From contig NC_091013.1 in NCBI RefSeq assembly GCF_041296385.1, positions 9,562,001 to 9,626,000 on the forward strand: a stretch of DNA of 64,000 nt. Reading direction: 5' to 3'. The first letter of the stretch is position 1, and each line of letters starts with the position of its first letter. Origin of the DNA: Aphelocoma coerulescens (taxonomy: Eukaryota > Chordata > Aves > Passeriformes > Corvidae). The notes under the pieces are model-generated. The model had not been told where the DNA came from. It did no database searches and saw only the letters and a list, made by a program, of their open reading frames with translations. The translations under genes and the position numbers were made by a program. Shown here piece by piece: positions 13,801 to 23,755 of this stretch.

Positions 13801-16800
13801 CCATCCAATGCTTTTACTCACCCTTTACCAGTATAGTAGCATAAAGTGTGTGAGGGAGGCAGTGCTGCTGAGCAGCCAGTGCAGTTCCTGGGAGCCAAGT
13901 GCCTGGAGTTGTGCAGCTGGCTGCTCTGAGGGATCAGCAGCTCAGCACAACCATGGCTTTCTAACGCTCCCTCTTGTCTACTCTAAATCCTTCCATAGAA
14001 ATCATAATTCCTAAGGTGAGGGCATTATAGTCTTTAGTTGAATAGGGATGCTTTCTAAGCTGAAAAGAAGTAATATCACTAAAATGAGCATAAAGTCAGT
14101 CCTGAGCAACAGCAGCACCTCGGGCCACACGGCTCCCAGTCAGACCACCAGTAATAAAGACAATTCAAACAACTGTGAGGAAAAGGGAGCTACTAAGCAT
14201 CAAAAAAACTTAACAGTGGTCAGATGTTGGTCACTGCCAATAGGGAATCTATGGGAGTCAAAATGGATGATTGGATAGCTGAGAACATTTGCTAGCTAGC
14301 TAGAAGACAAAAAAAAGGTCACTACTCTTATAGGAAATGGGTTATTTTGTTAATAATGCAATCCTGTGAAAAGCCCTATGGCTCATGCAGTACAATGAGA
14401 TGCTGGCTTTGTACAAAATTAACTTCTCAGATCTACATAATATATGTCTGCTCATACTAAAAGTAAAGAGCTTCTCTTGACAGTTGTCCTTTGAATGTAA
14501 GAAGACCATAGTATCAGAACAGTTTCCCTGGAGAACTGCAAAAATGAATCATAATTTTATATTCAAAAGCTATCCAGTCTCACTCTTTCCGAAATGTCCA
14601 GAAAGGTTAAAAGATTATTTTTTAAAAGCTTTTTTCATTTTATGTTTCATAATTGTCTTTGTATATTTTTCCCTTCCTCTTTCATATTTCCTCTCCCCAT
14701 GACTGTCTTTTTCTGTCTCTCTTCCCTTCCTCCCTGCAACCTTTTTTAAATTTCAGAGGCAATTCCTCTTCCAATTTTCCTTTAGTAAAATTTCAGGATG
14801 AAGATTCCATGCAGTGAATTTTGGCAACTCAGAATTTATTTCTGAATTTTTATAAATAGACCATTTTTTTTTTTCATAGAACAAACCTATCACTTTTTTC
14901 AGTTCTTTACCTTTATTATCCCTATGGAAATCACTGGCTATTTTTTTACTTCTGTGGCTTTTTTTTCTATCATGACTATCAACATGATGATATCTCTTGT
15001 CATCAGTATGCAAGCTCATTGTATGGGGTCTCCTATTTTTTTTTTTTCCTACAATACATTCTGGAATGAAGCTTCATTCCCTATAACTCAGTAAAATTAT
15101 CTATCCCCCGAAAGAAGGGATTTGTCCTCCAATGGAAGTCCAGCAGTATTTCACTTCTCTTGGCCTAAACAGATTGTTGCAGACATGGCATCATCCTAAA
15201 CATTTTTTCTTTTTACCTAAAGGGAGCTTAATGTCATCAGCAATAATACCAGACTATTGCAAAATATGTTCTTTGTGTTATGTTTTGCCCAGCATTAATG
15301 TACTTTGTCCATGTTATTTGCACTCCTTAAATCCTAAACCATGTTCAGAACCTATGCTCTATCCATTCCTTATGTAGTCCTCGACTAAAAATCGTTATGA
15401 AGATAGACAAAATAGACTTGTGCCCAACAGGGAGTGAAGAAATGATTAGCAAACAACTAACCAGCAAATGTGAAACACAAGTAAGGACAGATTCTGCTAA
15501 TATTGGCTAAAGGGCAGCACAGATACCATTGACCTACATCAGGGAGATTGGAAATTAATAGAGGAGAGTGTCAAAAGTGCTCGTGCTGACATAAGGTGCT
15601 GCTAGCCAATTACTCCTGTGCACTGAAAAGAGAATTTTGCTTCTGCATTTTACTGTAAATGTGGCGGGGGGGGTTTTAGATTGGAAGTGAATCCTGGAGT
15701 GAAGAAAATCATAAAGAAATGTATAGGGAAGAAAAGAAGCAGTTGGACAGGATGAGAAGGAAAAGTGAGAAGTGTGCAGGGTACAGTTCTTTGACACATG
15801 CTACCATTTAGTGCTAACATTGCAATATTATGCTTGCAAGAATATTTACCCTACACCTTCAAAGGGAGTAAAATATTAATTTACATGCCATCATTTTCAA
15901 GACTCAGGAAACCTTTTTTTTTTTCTTTTGTACTGGATGTTGCAAATAACTCACATAACATATATTATGATTAATGATTTTCTAAAATTCCAGTGCAGCC
16001 AGTCAATCCTTAGTTTTCCATCATAATCAAGAATTAATAGCAAGGCAGATAAATGAAAAAATACTAATTGTGTTAGGTAGTACACATTTCTATTAATTCA
16101 GAAGGCCTGATAAAAGCATTTAAAATCATGTCTTTTGTGTAGGAGTCAATTTTGAAAAGAAAATAAACAATGACAACCTCTTCCATCAGAAAAAAATTAT
16201 TAAGGTTTTGGGGTGTTTTTAACTGTTATCTCAGTGTACACATGTAACTATACTACCTGATTTTCTAGTAGTATTGCTGCAGGTTGTTTTCAGAATCTGT
16301 TTTTTAAAGTTCAATATCTATGTTAATGGAACCAGTGCTCTAGAAATGAAGCACAAATGTTTCCCACATTCACAGTTTATCAAATATGTCTGGGTTTAGT
16401 ATTAATATATGATGTTTGTTTTCCTAAGCATTTCTCAGGTTATTTTCAGCACGTGGCTTTGTACCATCATGATTCAGCCAATCTGATCTCTCAGGGGATT
16501 TAAAGTGCAGATAGATACAAACCCTTAACATCCCCATGGAAGTGAGGTTGGGAGGGGTCAGAGGTGAACATGCAGAGGTAATTCTGGACCAGAAAACACA
16601 GAACAAGGGTGGACAGGGACACAGAAAGTAACACAGAGCAAGGCAAAATGTGTTTGCAAGACACAGTGCTAATTCTTGTGCCTAATAATCTAAATATTGT
16701 TTGTTACTTCATGAATGTAGAATGAACACATTTCAGTGGTATCTTTTTATTTCCTACCATTAGTCAAAGACTAATTATTAATTCTCCTAAATTTATGTTG

Positions 16801-17000
16801 TTACAGAGTAATTCTGCCGTTTTCGGTTTATCTACTCCATGCTGATAAAGGAATAAATCAGAGAACTGTGACTCAAAACTTTAAAATATGTCCCTTGAAA
16901 TAATAGTATTACCAGGAATCACATTAAAAGGGGATTTAAGATACAGAATTTTACACTGCAGTCTATTACTGTTCTCATAGAAAATCCAAGTGTATTTTGC
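10890..17000. other. AT-rich non-coding sequence, no gene recognised
   Basis: No gene or clear repeat is visible. A 24-base tandem duplication lies at 11,283-11,330 (listed separately). The 99-codon frame at 11,711-12,010 and the 96-codon frame at 11,086-11,376 show no recognisable domain and look like chance. Poly-T and poly-A runs of 8-13 bases occur near 14,868, 15,035 and 15,913. GC content is low throughout, with no CpG cluster. Confidence 0.6.
11283..11330. repeat. 24-bp tandem duplication, two copies
   Basis: Units at 11,283-11,306 and 11,307-11,330 share CTTAGAAATGCTAA followed by TAAGGGAA and differ at only a few positions. It is a simple local duplication in otherwise unique sequence. 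No function is evident. Confidence 0.85.
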
Positions 17001-17001
17001 A

Positions 17002-17020
17002 AGTGCATTGCAAATGCACT
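17002..17020. repeat. Perfect 8-bp-arm inverted repeat
   Basis: AGTGCATT and AATGCACT are exact reverse complements separated by GCA. Related GCAAGTGC words lie just outside on both sides (around 17,000 and 17,028). It could be a protein-binding palindrome or chance. No hairpin-RNA gene is indicated because the arms are short. Confidence 0.6.
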
Positions 17021-17029
17021 GCACAAGGC

Positions 17030-20000
17030 AAGTGCGAGATGAATAAAATAATTGCAATTATTGGTTTGTCAATAAGTTTTGCATAAATAAGTTGTAAATG
17101 GCTGCAGTTCCAACAAGGATTCCAGCAGAAGTGGAAAGTGCTCCCTTTGACTGAAAGAAAGAAGCATCATGTTCAAAGGACCTGTGGCATGAGTGAAAAA
17201 ATACGGGATTAAATCTATTTCCTTGATAAGACAGAAGGTAAAAAAAAAAAAATTACGTGGGTTTTGCTGGTTCTTGCAGGCAAAAAGAAGTTATAAGCTT
17301 GTTAGGAAAAACCTGGAGGATGGGCTGAAGAGTAAAGAAGGAATGCCAGAAACAGTCAAGAGTGAAGACGGACTATGATTTTGATGTTCATTTCTTTCTT
17401 AGTAAAAGCAAACTCTACGGGCTAGGTAGTCTGGATGGTATTTGCAGGTCAGGATGATGTCTCTGTTCAGATATATTTACAGTCAAAAATCATTAGGATC
17501 AACAGTATCCATGAATACAGAGGGAATATTACATATGTATAAGATTAACACAGAAATTAAAATTACTTAGGCTTAACAGAGGAAAGCAGGTTATAGATCA
17601 AACTCCTGAAAATTAATTCGGAGAAGAAAGGGTATACAGCTACTGTAACATTGACACTGCAGTTTTGAAAAGGAACTGAGAAGCACTCCATCTGTCAGCA
17701 CAAAGATCAGCAGGCACAGCAGAGAGAGACACTAAAAACACACCTCAAGCGTTCTGTTCTAAGTTGTATTTATCTCAATAAAGAGATTGAAAAACTTTAC
17801 TACAAAATTGCAGGACAGAGTTAACGTTTCCCAAACATGTCATGAGTGAGGCTGAGACCCGAGAGGAATTGCTCATGTGCACTGAAGTAGAAAAGGCTGT
17901 TCAGAGCCCAAGAGCTGGCCCAGATGGCTTTAAGATGGTTCCTTAAAACTCAAAAAGAGGAGATAACTCTTGTTCTGAAAAGACTTATCACAGATATGGA
18001 TAAATGGGCAATAATGGCCCCTACTGGAAAAATGAACTGACATAACTCTCACAGTGCCTGAATTATGATTTATTTTGTCCAACAAGACACCATGGCTGGA
18101 GCAAGAGAGGTTCATTGAGGCTAATGACCTTTATGTATTTAGGCACTGTATCTCAGTAACTTTGATGTTTATTTAGTATAATTTTAGAACAAATTAGAGG
18201 TTTTCTTCATAGAATGCTGGAGACAGGCAGGCATGAAGAAGACAGTTTAAAACTGACACCGAAACTTCTTTGCCTTATTTGGCCAGCAGAAAAAGTGAAG
18301 TTGCTTCTGACTCAAATTTTTATACTAATTTTGCTGAATATACTATGTTATTTGATCAACAGTGTAATTCTGGTGTTGTGTTAAAGGTGGAATATGCAAG
18401 AATTGTGATTTCTCTGCATTTTTATATCATAGCAGCCCTATGGAATTCAACAAAGGATTTAGCTAAATTACTTTGTTTCTGTAATGGTTAATAAAATAGC
18501 AATGAAGATATTAATGAATGGACAAATGACTAAATCTGAAGCAGTGAGAATTTTGATGGACAAGATGAAGGGAAAGTATCAAATAAAAAATACAGGAAAA
18601 CTTGGGAGTAAAGCTTTTGATTGTGGAATTCCTCTTGGTTTTAGAGGATAAAGCATTTTTAGTCTTTGCAGTCATGCAGACAAGAGGCAGGAGGGAGACA
18701 GGAGGTCATATGCATGAACTAATCCTTTCATGCTCTCACTCAGGTCCTGTCTCAGAGCTGCTCAATAAAGACACATCTGAGATGAAGAGAGTTCCATTAT
18801 AAATCTTACATTTGCTTTCCTTTTGAACCAGGTACAAGACCACAAATATTTACTTTTCCCACATAAAAAGAGATGCAAGTTGGACAGCATTGTGTCAAAC
18901 ATGAGACTGCTGATACTTGAAAATGGAAATTTTGAAGAATGTAGTTGGTTGGGGTCTTAACAACAAAGGCATACTCTCATTGTAATGCTCCAAAATTTAC
19001 CAAGACAATGAACAACACCATTTACAAAGTACCTTACTGTGTTTAATTGACCTTTCCTCAAATCTGTTCTCTGAGGCAAGACTGCACCATTTCTAACATG
19101 TGTAATACATTTCCTCCCCACTCAGTACATGCTCACAGAGGATTTGCTGCACTGGGCGATGCACAGGGTTCTTGCATAGGTCAGCAAAGGCCCGTGTGGA
19201 CAGACCCAGAGCCTCTTATTATAAATGCATAAATCCACCTATGAACTTCATGCAGACTCTTTAATATTGTATTTTCTTTCTTTTACAAGAGATGGTTGTT
19301 GAAAAATAATTATGATTTTCAATGTAGAGAATGTAACATGGGCCAATGAGGACTTTGTGAAGCACAGACAAGTCCAAATGAATATACCTTCACAATCGCT
19401 TACTCTGCTCAAAATGGAAATGCTAACAGAGCACCTCTCTTATACAGCATGGTCCTTAATTTGGGGAATGGTAGACTGTTGCTGGAGGAACTTTGAAATT
19501 TATAACTACTTTCAATAGCAAATCACATTGTAAGGTTTATGTCCAGGAGAATTAAGCCACTGGGAGTAAAGGAATTTTTTACCTGAACTATTAAAAGCAT
19601 CTTGCATTTCTTACATATTTTGGCAGCATGTTTTGTAGAAGGTGGTATATGCTGACACACAAAGGCACAGGATATTTGGGAGCCCAGACCTCAAAAATTC
19701 AATTGGACTAATGCTCCTAGAAGCTATTTTGAACCTCAGTTCTACACCAGATAAAGCATAATACATTTGCTATGGGGCTTTTCTTCACTTTTAATATTTG
19801 AATTAGAGAACTGAGTTCTTGCAATAATGGCAATTCAACTGGAAATATTTCTGCTTTTTTGACAATAATACAAATTTGCGTAACAAGTGGAGTTGGAGAT
19901 CTACATGTTTTAAACAGGTCTAAATATTAAGACTTTACAACCTTTATTAGCCTCACATATTGTGTAAATATTTTAAGTGCATTTAGGACCTAGCTTCCAA

Positions 20001-20360
20001 CATCTGTTTGACAGTTTTCATTTCTTCTATCAAAAATTCCCCACATTTTATGATCCACAGGAGATGGATGAGAAACTCCAGCTCACAGCATCTGAGCACA
20101 TCTGACTGTTCCCTTCTTTGATATTTTTTTCTAATTTGTTGCTACATTTCTTTTTTTCCACAAGAGATTTCTTTGGGCTTCTTAACAGATTTACCTGGGA
20201 TTATTCATTCTCTTCTGCCCATTTTCAGAGCAAAGAATCAGCTATTTGAGAGTCACACAGTGCTTGTTCAATACCTGTTGCTTACTGACATTTAGCTGAT
20301 TATACTGCAAATTATCCTGTCTTTATTTTATTTCACCTTTCTTTCAGGAAAGACATTTTC
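17030..20360. other. AT-rich non-coding sequence, possible ancient LINE trace near 17.84-18.0 kb
   Basis: No intact gene is visible. Around 17,840-17,940 one plus-strand frame reads like the fingers region of a non-LTR reverse transcriptase, with glutamate- and lysine-rich residues followed by Gly-Pro-Asp-Gly-Phe. It is then broken by stops. This is a single motif, so I do not list it as a transposon. The rest is low-GC DNA with short, random-looking frames. Confidence 0.5.
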
Positions 20361-20364
20361 ATTG

Positions 20365-20395
20365 GATAAAGATAAAGATAAATATAGATAAAGAT
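20365..20395. repeat. Short GATAAA-type microsatellite
   Basis: An imperfect six-base repeat of GATAAA units, interrupted once by ATATA, spans about 30 bases. It is a simple repeat. It also creates several GATA words on the plus strand, but there is no other sign of regulation. Confidence 0.8.
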
Positions 20396-20923
20396 CTGTT
20401 AAATCCACAGAAAGCTTCTAGTATTGTTTTCTTGTTATCATATTCAAAACCAAATCTGGATGTATTTTCCAGTATTTGTTGTCATACCTGCAGCTGCTAG
20501 GACTGTCTGAGCTGTTTGGGTAACACTGGGTTACAGTCTTCAGTCCCCTCAGATGCAGACAGCTAACAGGCATTTGTTTGAGTTTTTAGTTAAAACACTT
20601 GAATTCAAAACCCTTAATACTCACATTATTAACTTCAGCTACTGGGGGCCAAAATGATGAAACATTTATGAGGAAGATTGCATGGCTCCTTCTGGGAGCC
20701 TGAAGCCATTCACTGTGGCACAGCTAAGCACAGGAGGAATTATTTGAGCCAAGGTATGTATTTCAGCAGGGTCTCAAAATTTTATTGCAACTGTAGCTTT
20801 CACTGGTTCACAGACTGAGACAGACAGACTTGGGTGTGCTACAAACACTGACCCTTGTGGTGGGTGGCCTGTTCCTTAAGCACGTTGGTAAAAGCACTGC
20901 AACATGTGGATTCTTCATACCCC

Positions 20924-21160
20924 TGTTAAGATCCGATTAGTGAGAAAGGCCTCTGGCCAAATTAAGGTGCAAACAAAACCACATGTGAAAGTCAGTAACA
21001 CAGATTTTATTTAATAACAAAATATGAGGTAGAGAGAGAATAGGAAAGTGAGGGGAGGGGGAGAAAGTGATATCAAGCAGAAGATAGTCACCACCTGTGC
21101 ATCCAGCAGCATCCTGTTGGCCCTTCAGCCCTGGCTTCTCAGCAGTGGGGGGTCCCTACA
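20924..21160 (-). mobile_element. Short solo LTR (237 bp, minus orientation) with perfect 5-bp target duplication
   Basis: The element starts TGTTAAGATCCG and ends GGTCCCTACA on the plus strand, giving the TG...CA termini of a retroviral LTR. It is flanked by the perfect direct repeat ACCCC (20,919-20,923 and 21,161-21,165). An AATAAA polyadenylation signal lies on the minus strand (TTTATT at 21,006-21,011), so the LTR reads right to left. No internal retroviral sequence is attached, so it is a solo LTR left by recombination. A related partial copy in the opposite orientation lies at about 25,430-25,584. A 5-bp duplication fits the ERV1/ERVL classes better than ERVK. Confidence 0.85.
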
Positions 21161-21559
21161 ACCCCATGGCTTCAGTTCTGGCCAATAAAATTTGATCTGG
21201 TAAAAGGTATGCATTTACATTAAAAATTGAACTGAGAAGACGTGACTGGTAACATTTCCTGCTTATTTTAAGCATATGATACACAAAGTCAATTTTAATA
21301 GATTTTTTTTGTTAAACTTTTCACTTATTTTTAAGGATTGTTTTTAAAATTGAAGACTATCTGGTTGACCTTCTAACCACTTAAATTTTCAGAAATGGCA
21401 AAGATCCAGCATTATTTCCCTTAGCAAGTAGCTTTTTCTGTCGTAAAAGAGCAATTTATTGTTATTCTCATTTAAAACTGGCTTACAGAGTATTGTGGAA
21501 GACTACAGTGCCCCAACTCACAGTGAACCCGCTGCTCTCTAGCCACACTGACACAGTTG

Positions 21560-21624
21560 ACTCCAGTCTGACACTCCAGTCTGACACTCCAGTCTGACAC
21601 TCCAGTCTGACACCAGTGTCTGAC
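21560..21624. repeat. 13-bp tandem repeat, five units
   Basis: Four exact copies of ACTCCAGTCTGAC run head to tail from 21,560 to 21,611. A fifth, degenerate unit (ACCAGTGTCTGAC) reaches 21,624. It is a minisatellite and not a CRISPR, because there are no spacers. It lies just before the CR1 and CpG block and may vary in copy number between individuals. Confidence 0.92.
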
Positions 21625-21689
21625 ACAGTCTACTTTTCCTGACCCTCGCTGAGCGTTCTCCCTTGCTGTGGCTGAACAAAATAATGCTC

Positions 21690-21928
21690 TCTGCAGTTGC
21701 TGCACTGGTGCCCAAGAGACACAACAAGACACAAGGGGCACAAACTGAAACACGGGAGGTTCCCTCTGAACAGGACGAAAAGCAGCTCTTCACCGGGAGG
21801 GTGACCAAGAACAGGAACAGGTTGCTCAGAGACGTTGTAGAGCCCAATGAGATGTTCAGAAGCCATCAGTGTGGCCGTGGTCCTGCACGAGCAGCTCTGG
21901 GTGGCCCTGCTCGAGCTGGGGGCCGGGA
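21690..21928 (+). mobile_element. CR1 LINE 3' fragment (plus)
   Basis: The sequence follows the end of a CR1 copy: a GGTGCCC..GAGACA stretch, GGGGCACAAACTGAAACACG, GAGGTTCCCTCTGAACA, a GAGGGTGACCAAGAAC segment, CAGGTTGCTCAGAGACGTTG, and finally GGTGGCCCTGCTCGAGCTGGGG. The usual last 40-50 bases and the ATTCTATG tail are missing, and the copy runs directly into GC-rich sequence. The open frame across it is not a gene. Confidence 0.85.
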
Positions 21929-22430
21929 CAAGGGGCCGGAGCGGGCGGCGGCCGCCCCTCAGCGCCGGCCCGGCCCCGGCGGGCGGGGAGCCCTGGGCAG
22001 CGCCCTTGGGCCAGCAGGGACCGAGCCCGGGCCGGGCTCTGGCCCCGGGACACAGCGGGAGGGGCCTCGGCCCATCGCCCTCAGCCCCAGCCCCCTTTGC
22101 CGTCCAGCGCGGGGCTCGCCCCCGCTGCTAGCAGCAAGTGCCGGGCTCCAGCTGTTGCTCAGCCCTGAACAGGCGGGGCCTGCAGGGCAGAGACTCTTGG
22201 CCCTGGGCTTTCTCCGGCACTCGAGGCTGCAGGGACATTCCTCACCGGAGCCCGCGCACGGCGGCGGACAGCGGGCCCAGAGGGGCTGTGGGGCGGAGGA
22301 GAAGGCTGCGGGTGCTCCGCTCGGGCCAGCCCTGCTGCAAGTGGGGACGGGCACGGCAGAACCCTGAGGCCCAACCAAGCGCTGCTTCTGGAGGTGCTGG
22401 CAGCGGCCGGGGTGGCAGCCCTAAACTGAG
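21870..22430. promoter_or_regulatory. CpG island
   Basis: This stretch of about 560 bases is extremely GC-rich, with dense CpG (for example GGAGCGGGCGGCGGCCGCC). The flanking DNA on both sides is strongly AT-rich. Open frames on all strands here (for example 21,663-22,367 plus and 21,959-22,378 minus) follow from the lack of AT-rich stop codons and carry no recognisable domain. It could be a promoter for the candidate gene starting at 23,756, although a CR1/LTR mosaic lies between them. It could instead be an unrecognised GC-rich repeat. Confidence 0.55.
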
Positions 22431-22431
22431 G

Positions 22432-22468
22432 CATTTGAAGGTCTTTTCCGACCTTGATGAATCCGGGA
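22432..22468 (+). mobile_element. Possible CR1 3' tail remnant (plus)
   Basis: GAAGGTCTTTTCCGACCTTGATGAATC resembles the last bases of one CR1 subfamily, just before its terminal repeat. It abuts the minus-strand CR1 that begins next. It is short and diverged, so the call is tentative. Confidence 0.45.
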
Positions 22469-22479
22469 CTCGGGGATTG

Positions 22480-22774
22480 CCCCGACCTAGATGCAGGACC
22501 TGGCCCTTGGCCTTGTTGAAACTGGTGAGGTTTTCATGGTCCCACTTGCCAAGCTTGTCCAGGTCCCTGTGACCCCCTCCTTCATTGGTGCCCCTGCCCT
22601 GCTCAGCTTCCCTGCAAACGTGCTGAGCTAGATCCACTGTCTGTGTCATTGGGGAAGCCACTAAAGAGCCCCGGGGACAAGACAGAGCAGTGAGGGACAC
22701 CCCTAGTCCCAGATCTGCTGTTGGACATGGAGCTGTCACCAAAACTGCAGAAAAAGCAGAAGTTCTCCAACATC
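22480..22774 (-). mobile_element. CR1 LINE reverse-transcriptase remnant, part 2 (minus)
   Basis: Read on the minus strand, this encodes a decayed C-terminal piece of the CR1 reverse transcriptase. One frame carries a Gly-Val-Pro-x-x-Ser-Val-Leu-x-Pro-x-Leu-Phe motif, then an Asn-Asp-Thr-Asp-Ser-Gly stretch. After a frameshift comes SFNKAKGQVLHLGRGN, which is diagnostic for CR1. Stops and frameshifts make it a dead copy. It is separated from its upstream part (23,305-23,473) by an LTR. Confidence 0.85.
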
Positions 22775-22781
22775 TTTTAAG

Positions 22782-23299
22782 TGTTAGAGAATCGGATATC
22801 ACTTTATTCTGGCCAGGATGTTATTCTGGCAATGGAATAATTTCACATTCATACACACATAGGTTGTGCAGTGGAAATCATTCCATTCCAAATGGTTCTT
22901 TAACAAAAACCCAAACAAATTCTTGTTCACTGCTTCTAAATTACAAAATTCTTAGTATTCGATCTCCTATTGGTTATTGAGCTCATCGCCTTCAATGCTA
23001 ATTTGGTCCTCATTCTTTGGTTCTCTTATCAATCTTTTCCCGCACCAGGTGTCTCCAGCCGCACCTGGAGGTCAGGATTACTAATGTCCATTTATGTCCT
23101 CTGTATCTCCTGGCTATTCCCAAACCTGTAGATGCCAAACTTTCAGAGTCCAGGAATCTTCTTTTTGTCGATTGAAGCCCATCGGGCCTCAGCCAGCAAA
23201 ACACAAAGTCTTGGTGAAAAGAGTCTTTTGAAGAAAACCTTCAGTTCTCCCCCTACCTTGGCAAAGGCGAACAAACCCATAATGAAAGTGACTTAAACA
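22782..23299 (-). mobile_element. LTR of an ERVL-like endogenous retrovirus (518 bp, minus), inserted in CR1 sequence
   Basis: On the plus strand it starts TGTTAGAGAATCGG and ends CTTAAACA, so on the minus strand it runs TGTTTAAG...CTCTAACA. An AATAAA signal on the minus strand (TTTATT at 22,803-22,808) lies about 25 bases from its 3' end, as expected for an R/U5 boundary close to the terminus. TTTTA occurs just outside both ends (22,775-22,779 and 23,300-23,304) but is offset by two bases on the left, so the target duplication is imperfect. CR1 reverse-transcriptase sequence in the same orientation lies on both sides. The ERVL assignment rests on remembered resemblance to songbird LTRs. Confidence 0.75.
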
Positions 23300-23304
23300 T
23301 TTTA

Positions 23305-23473
23305 GAAGTTGTATCATTTCCAACAGAGCCACTGCCACAACCCTCTGGCTGTGTCCATCTGGCCAATGGCTCACACCCCAGATAGCCCAGCCTCCAAAGC
23401 CAGGGCTCTGCAGTGTGGGGCTCGGGCTGTTGTGTGGGACCGTGTCCAAAGCCTCACAGGGCTCTGGGCACAT
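23305..23473 (-). mobile_element. CR1 LINE reverse-transcriptase remnant, part 1 (minus)
   Basis: The minus strand encodes CEALDTVPHNSPSPTLQSPG, then Gly-Phe-Gly-Gly-Trp and PDGHSQRVV. This matches the CR1 reverse-transcriptase region in which Lys-Ala-Phe-Asp-Thr-Val-Pro-His precedes a Trp-rich stretch and Gln-Arg-Val-Val. It is the upstream neighbour of the fragment at 22,480-22,774, and the LTR lies between them. About ten codons of the family seem to be represented in both pieces. The two could therefore be one CR1 split by the LTR, or two copies. Confidence 0.85.
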
Positions 23474-23479
23474 CAGGGG

Positions 23480-23755
23480 CTACAAGTGCCCAAGTCTGAG
23501 GACTGCTCCATGCCAGTTCCAGTGGGTTTGGCTGTCGAAGGGATGCCAGGGGTGGCCCTTTGTGACCCAGGCGCGTTGTGTCAGGGCCCTTGGTGATGCG
23601 GGACATTGTGGTGCCCAGAGGCCATTGTGACATGGCAGAGCCCCGCCCTGCTTGAGGGGTGTCTAAGGGGCACAGAGCCCTGGGGTGCCCAGCCCTGGGA
23701 GAGCCGCTGACTCACGAGGAAGCAGCTCCCCTGAGAGCCTCTGCAGCAGAGCACG
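23480..23755. other. GC-rich 5' flank of the candidate gene
   Basis: Moderately GC-rich sequence separates the CR1 remnant from the start codon at 23,756. I see no TATA box and no recognisable repeat. The words GACATTGTGG and CATTGTGACATGG recur around 23,600-23,637. An initiator or 5' untranslated exon could lie here, but nothing fixes one. A single-exon gene or a final exon preceded by unseen exons are both possible. Confidence 0.4.

Noticed and set aside
21560..21624. CRISPR-like array
   Set aside because: The 13-base units are directly adjacent without spacers, and the genome is vertebrate. It is a minisatellite.
21663..22367. 234-codon plus-strand open frame
   Set aside because: It begins in flanking DNA, runs through the CR1 fragment at 21,690-21,928 and then through CpG-rich sequence that lacks stop codons in most frames. 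The protein is composition-driven and overlaps equally long frames on the minus strand.
22775..23304. Exact 5-bp target duplication for the LTR in the CR1 remnant
   Set aside because: TTTTA is present near both ends but does not abut the left terminus exactly. I report it only as imperfect.
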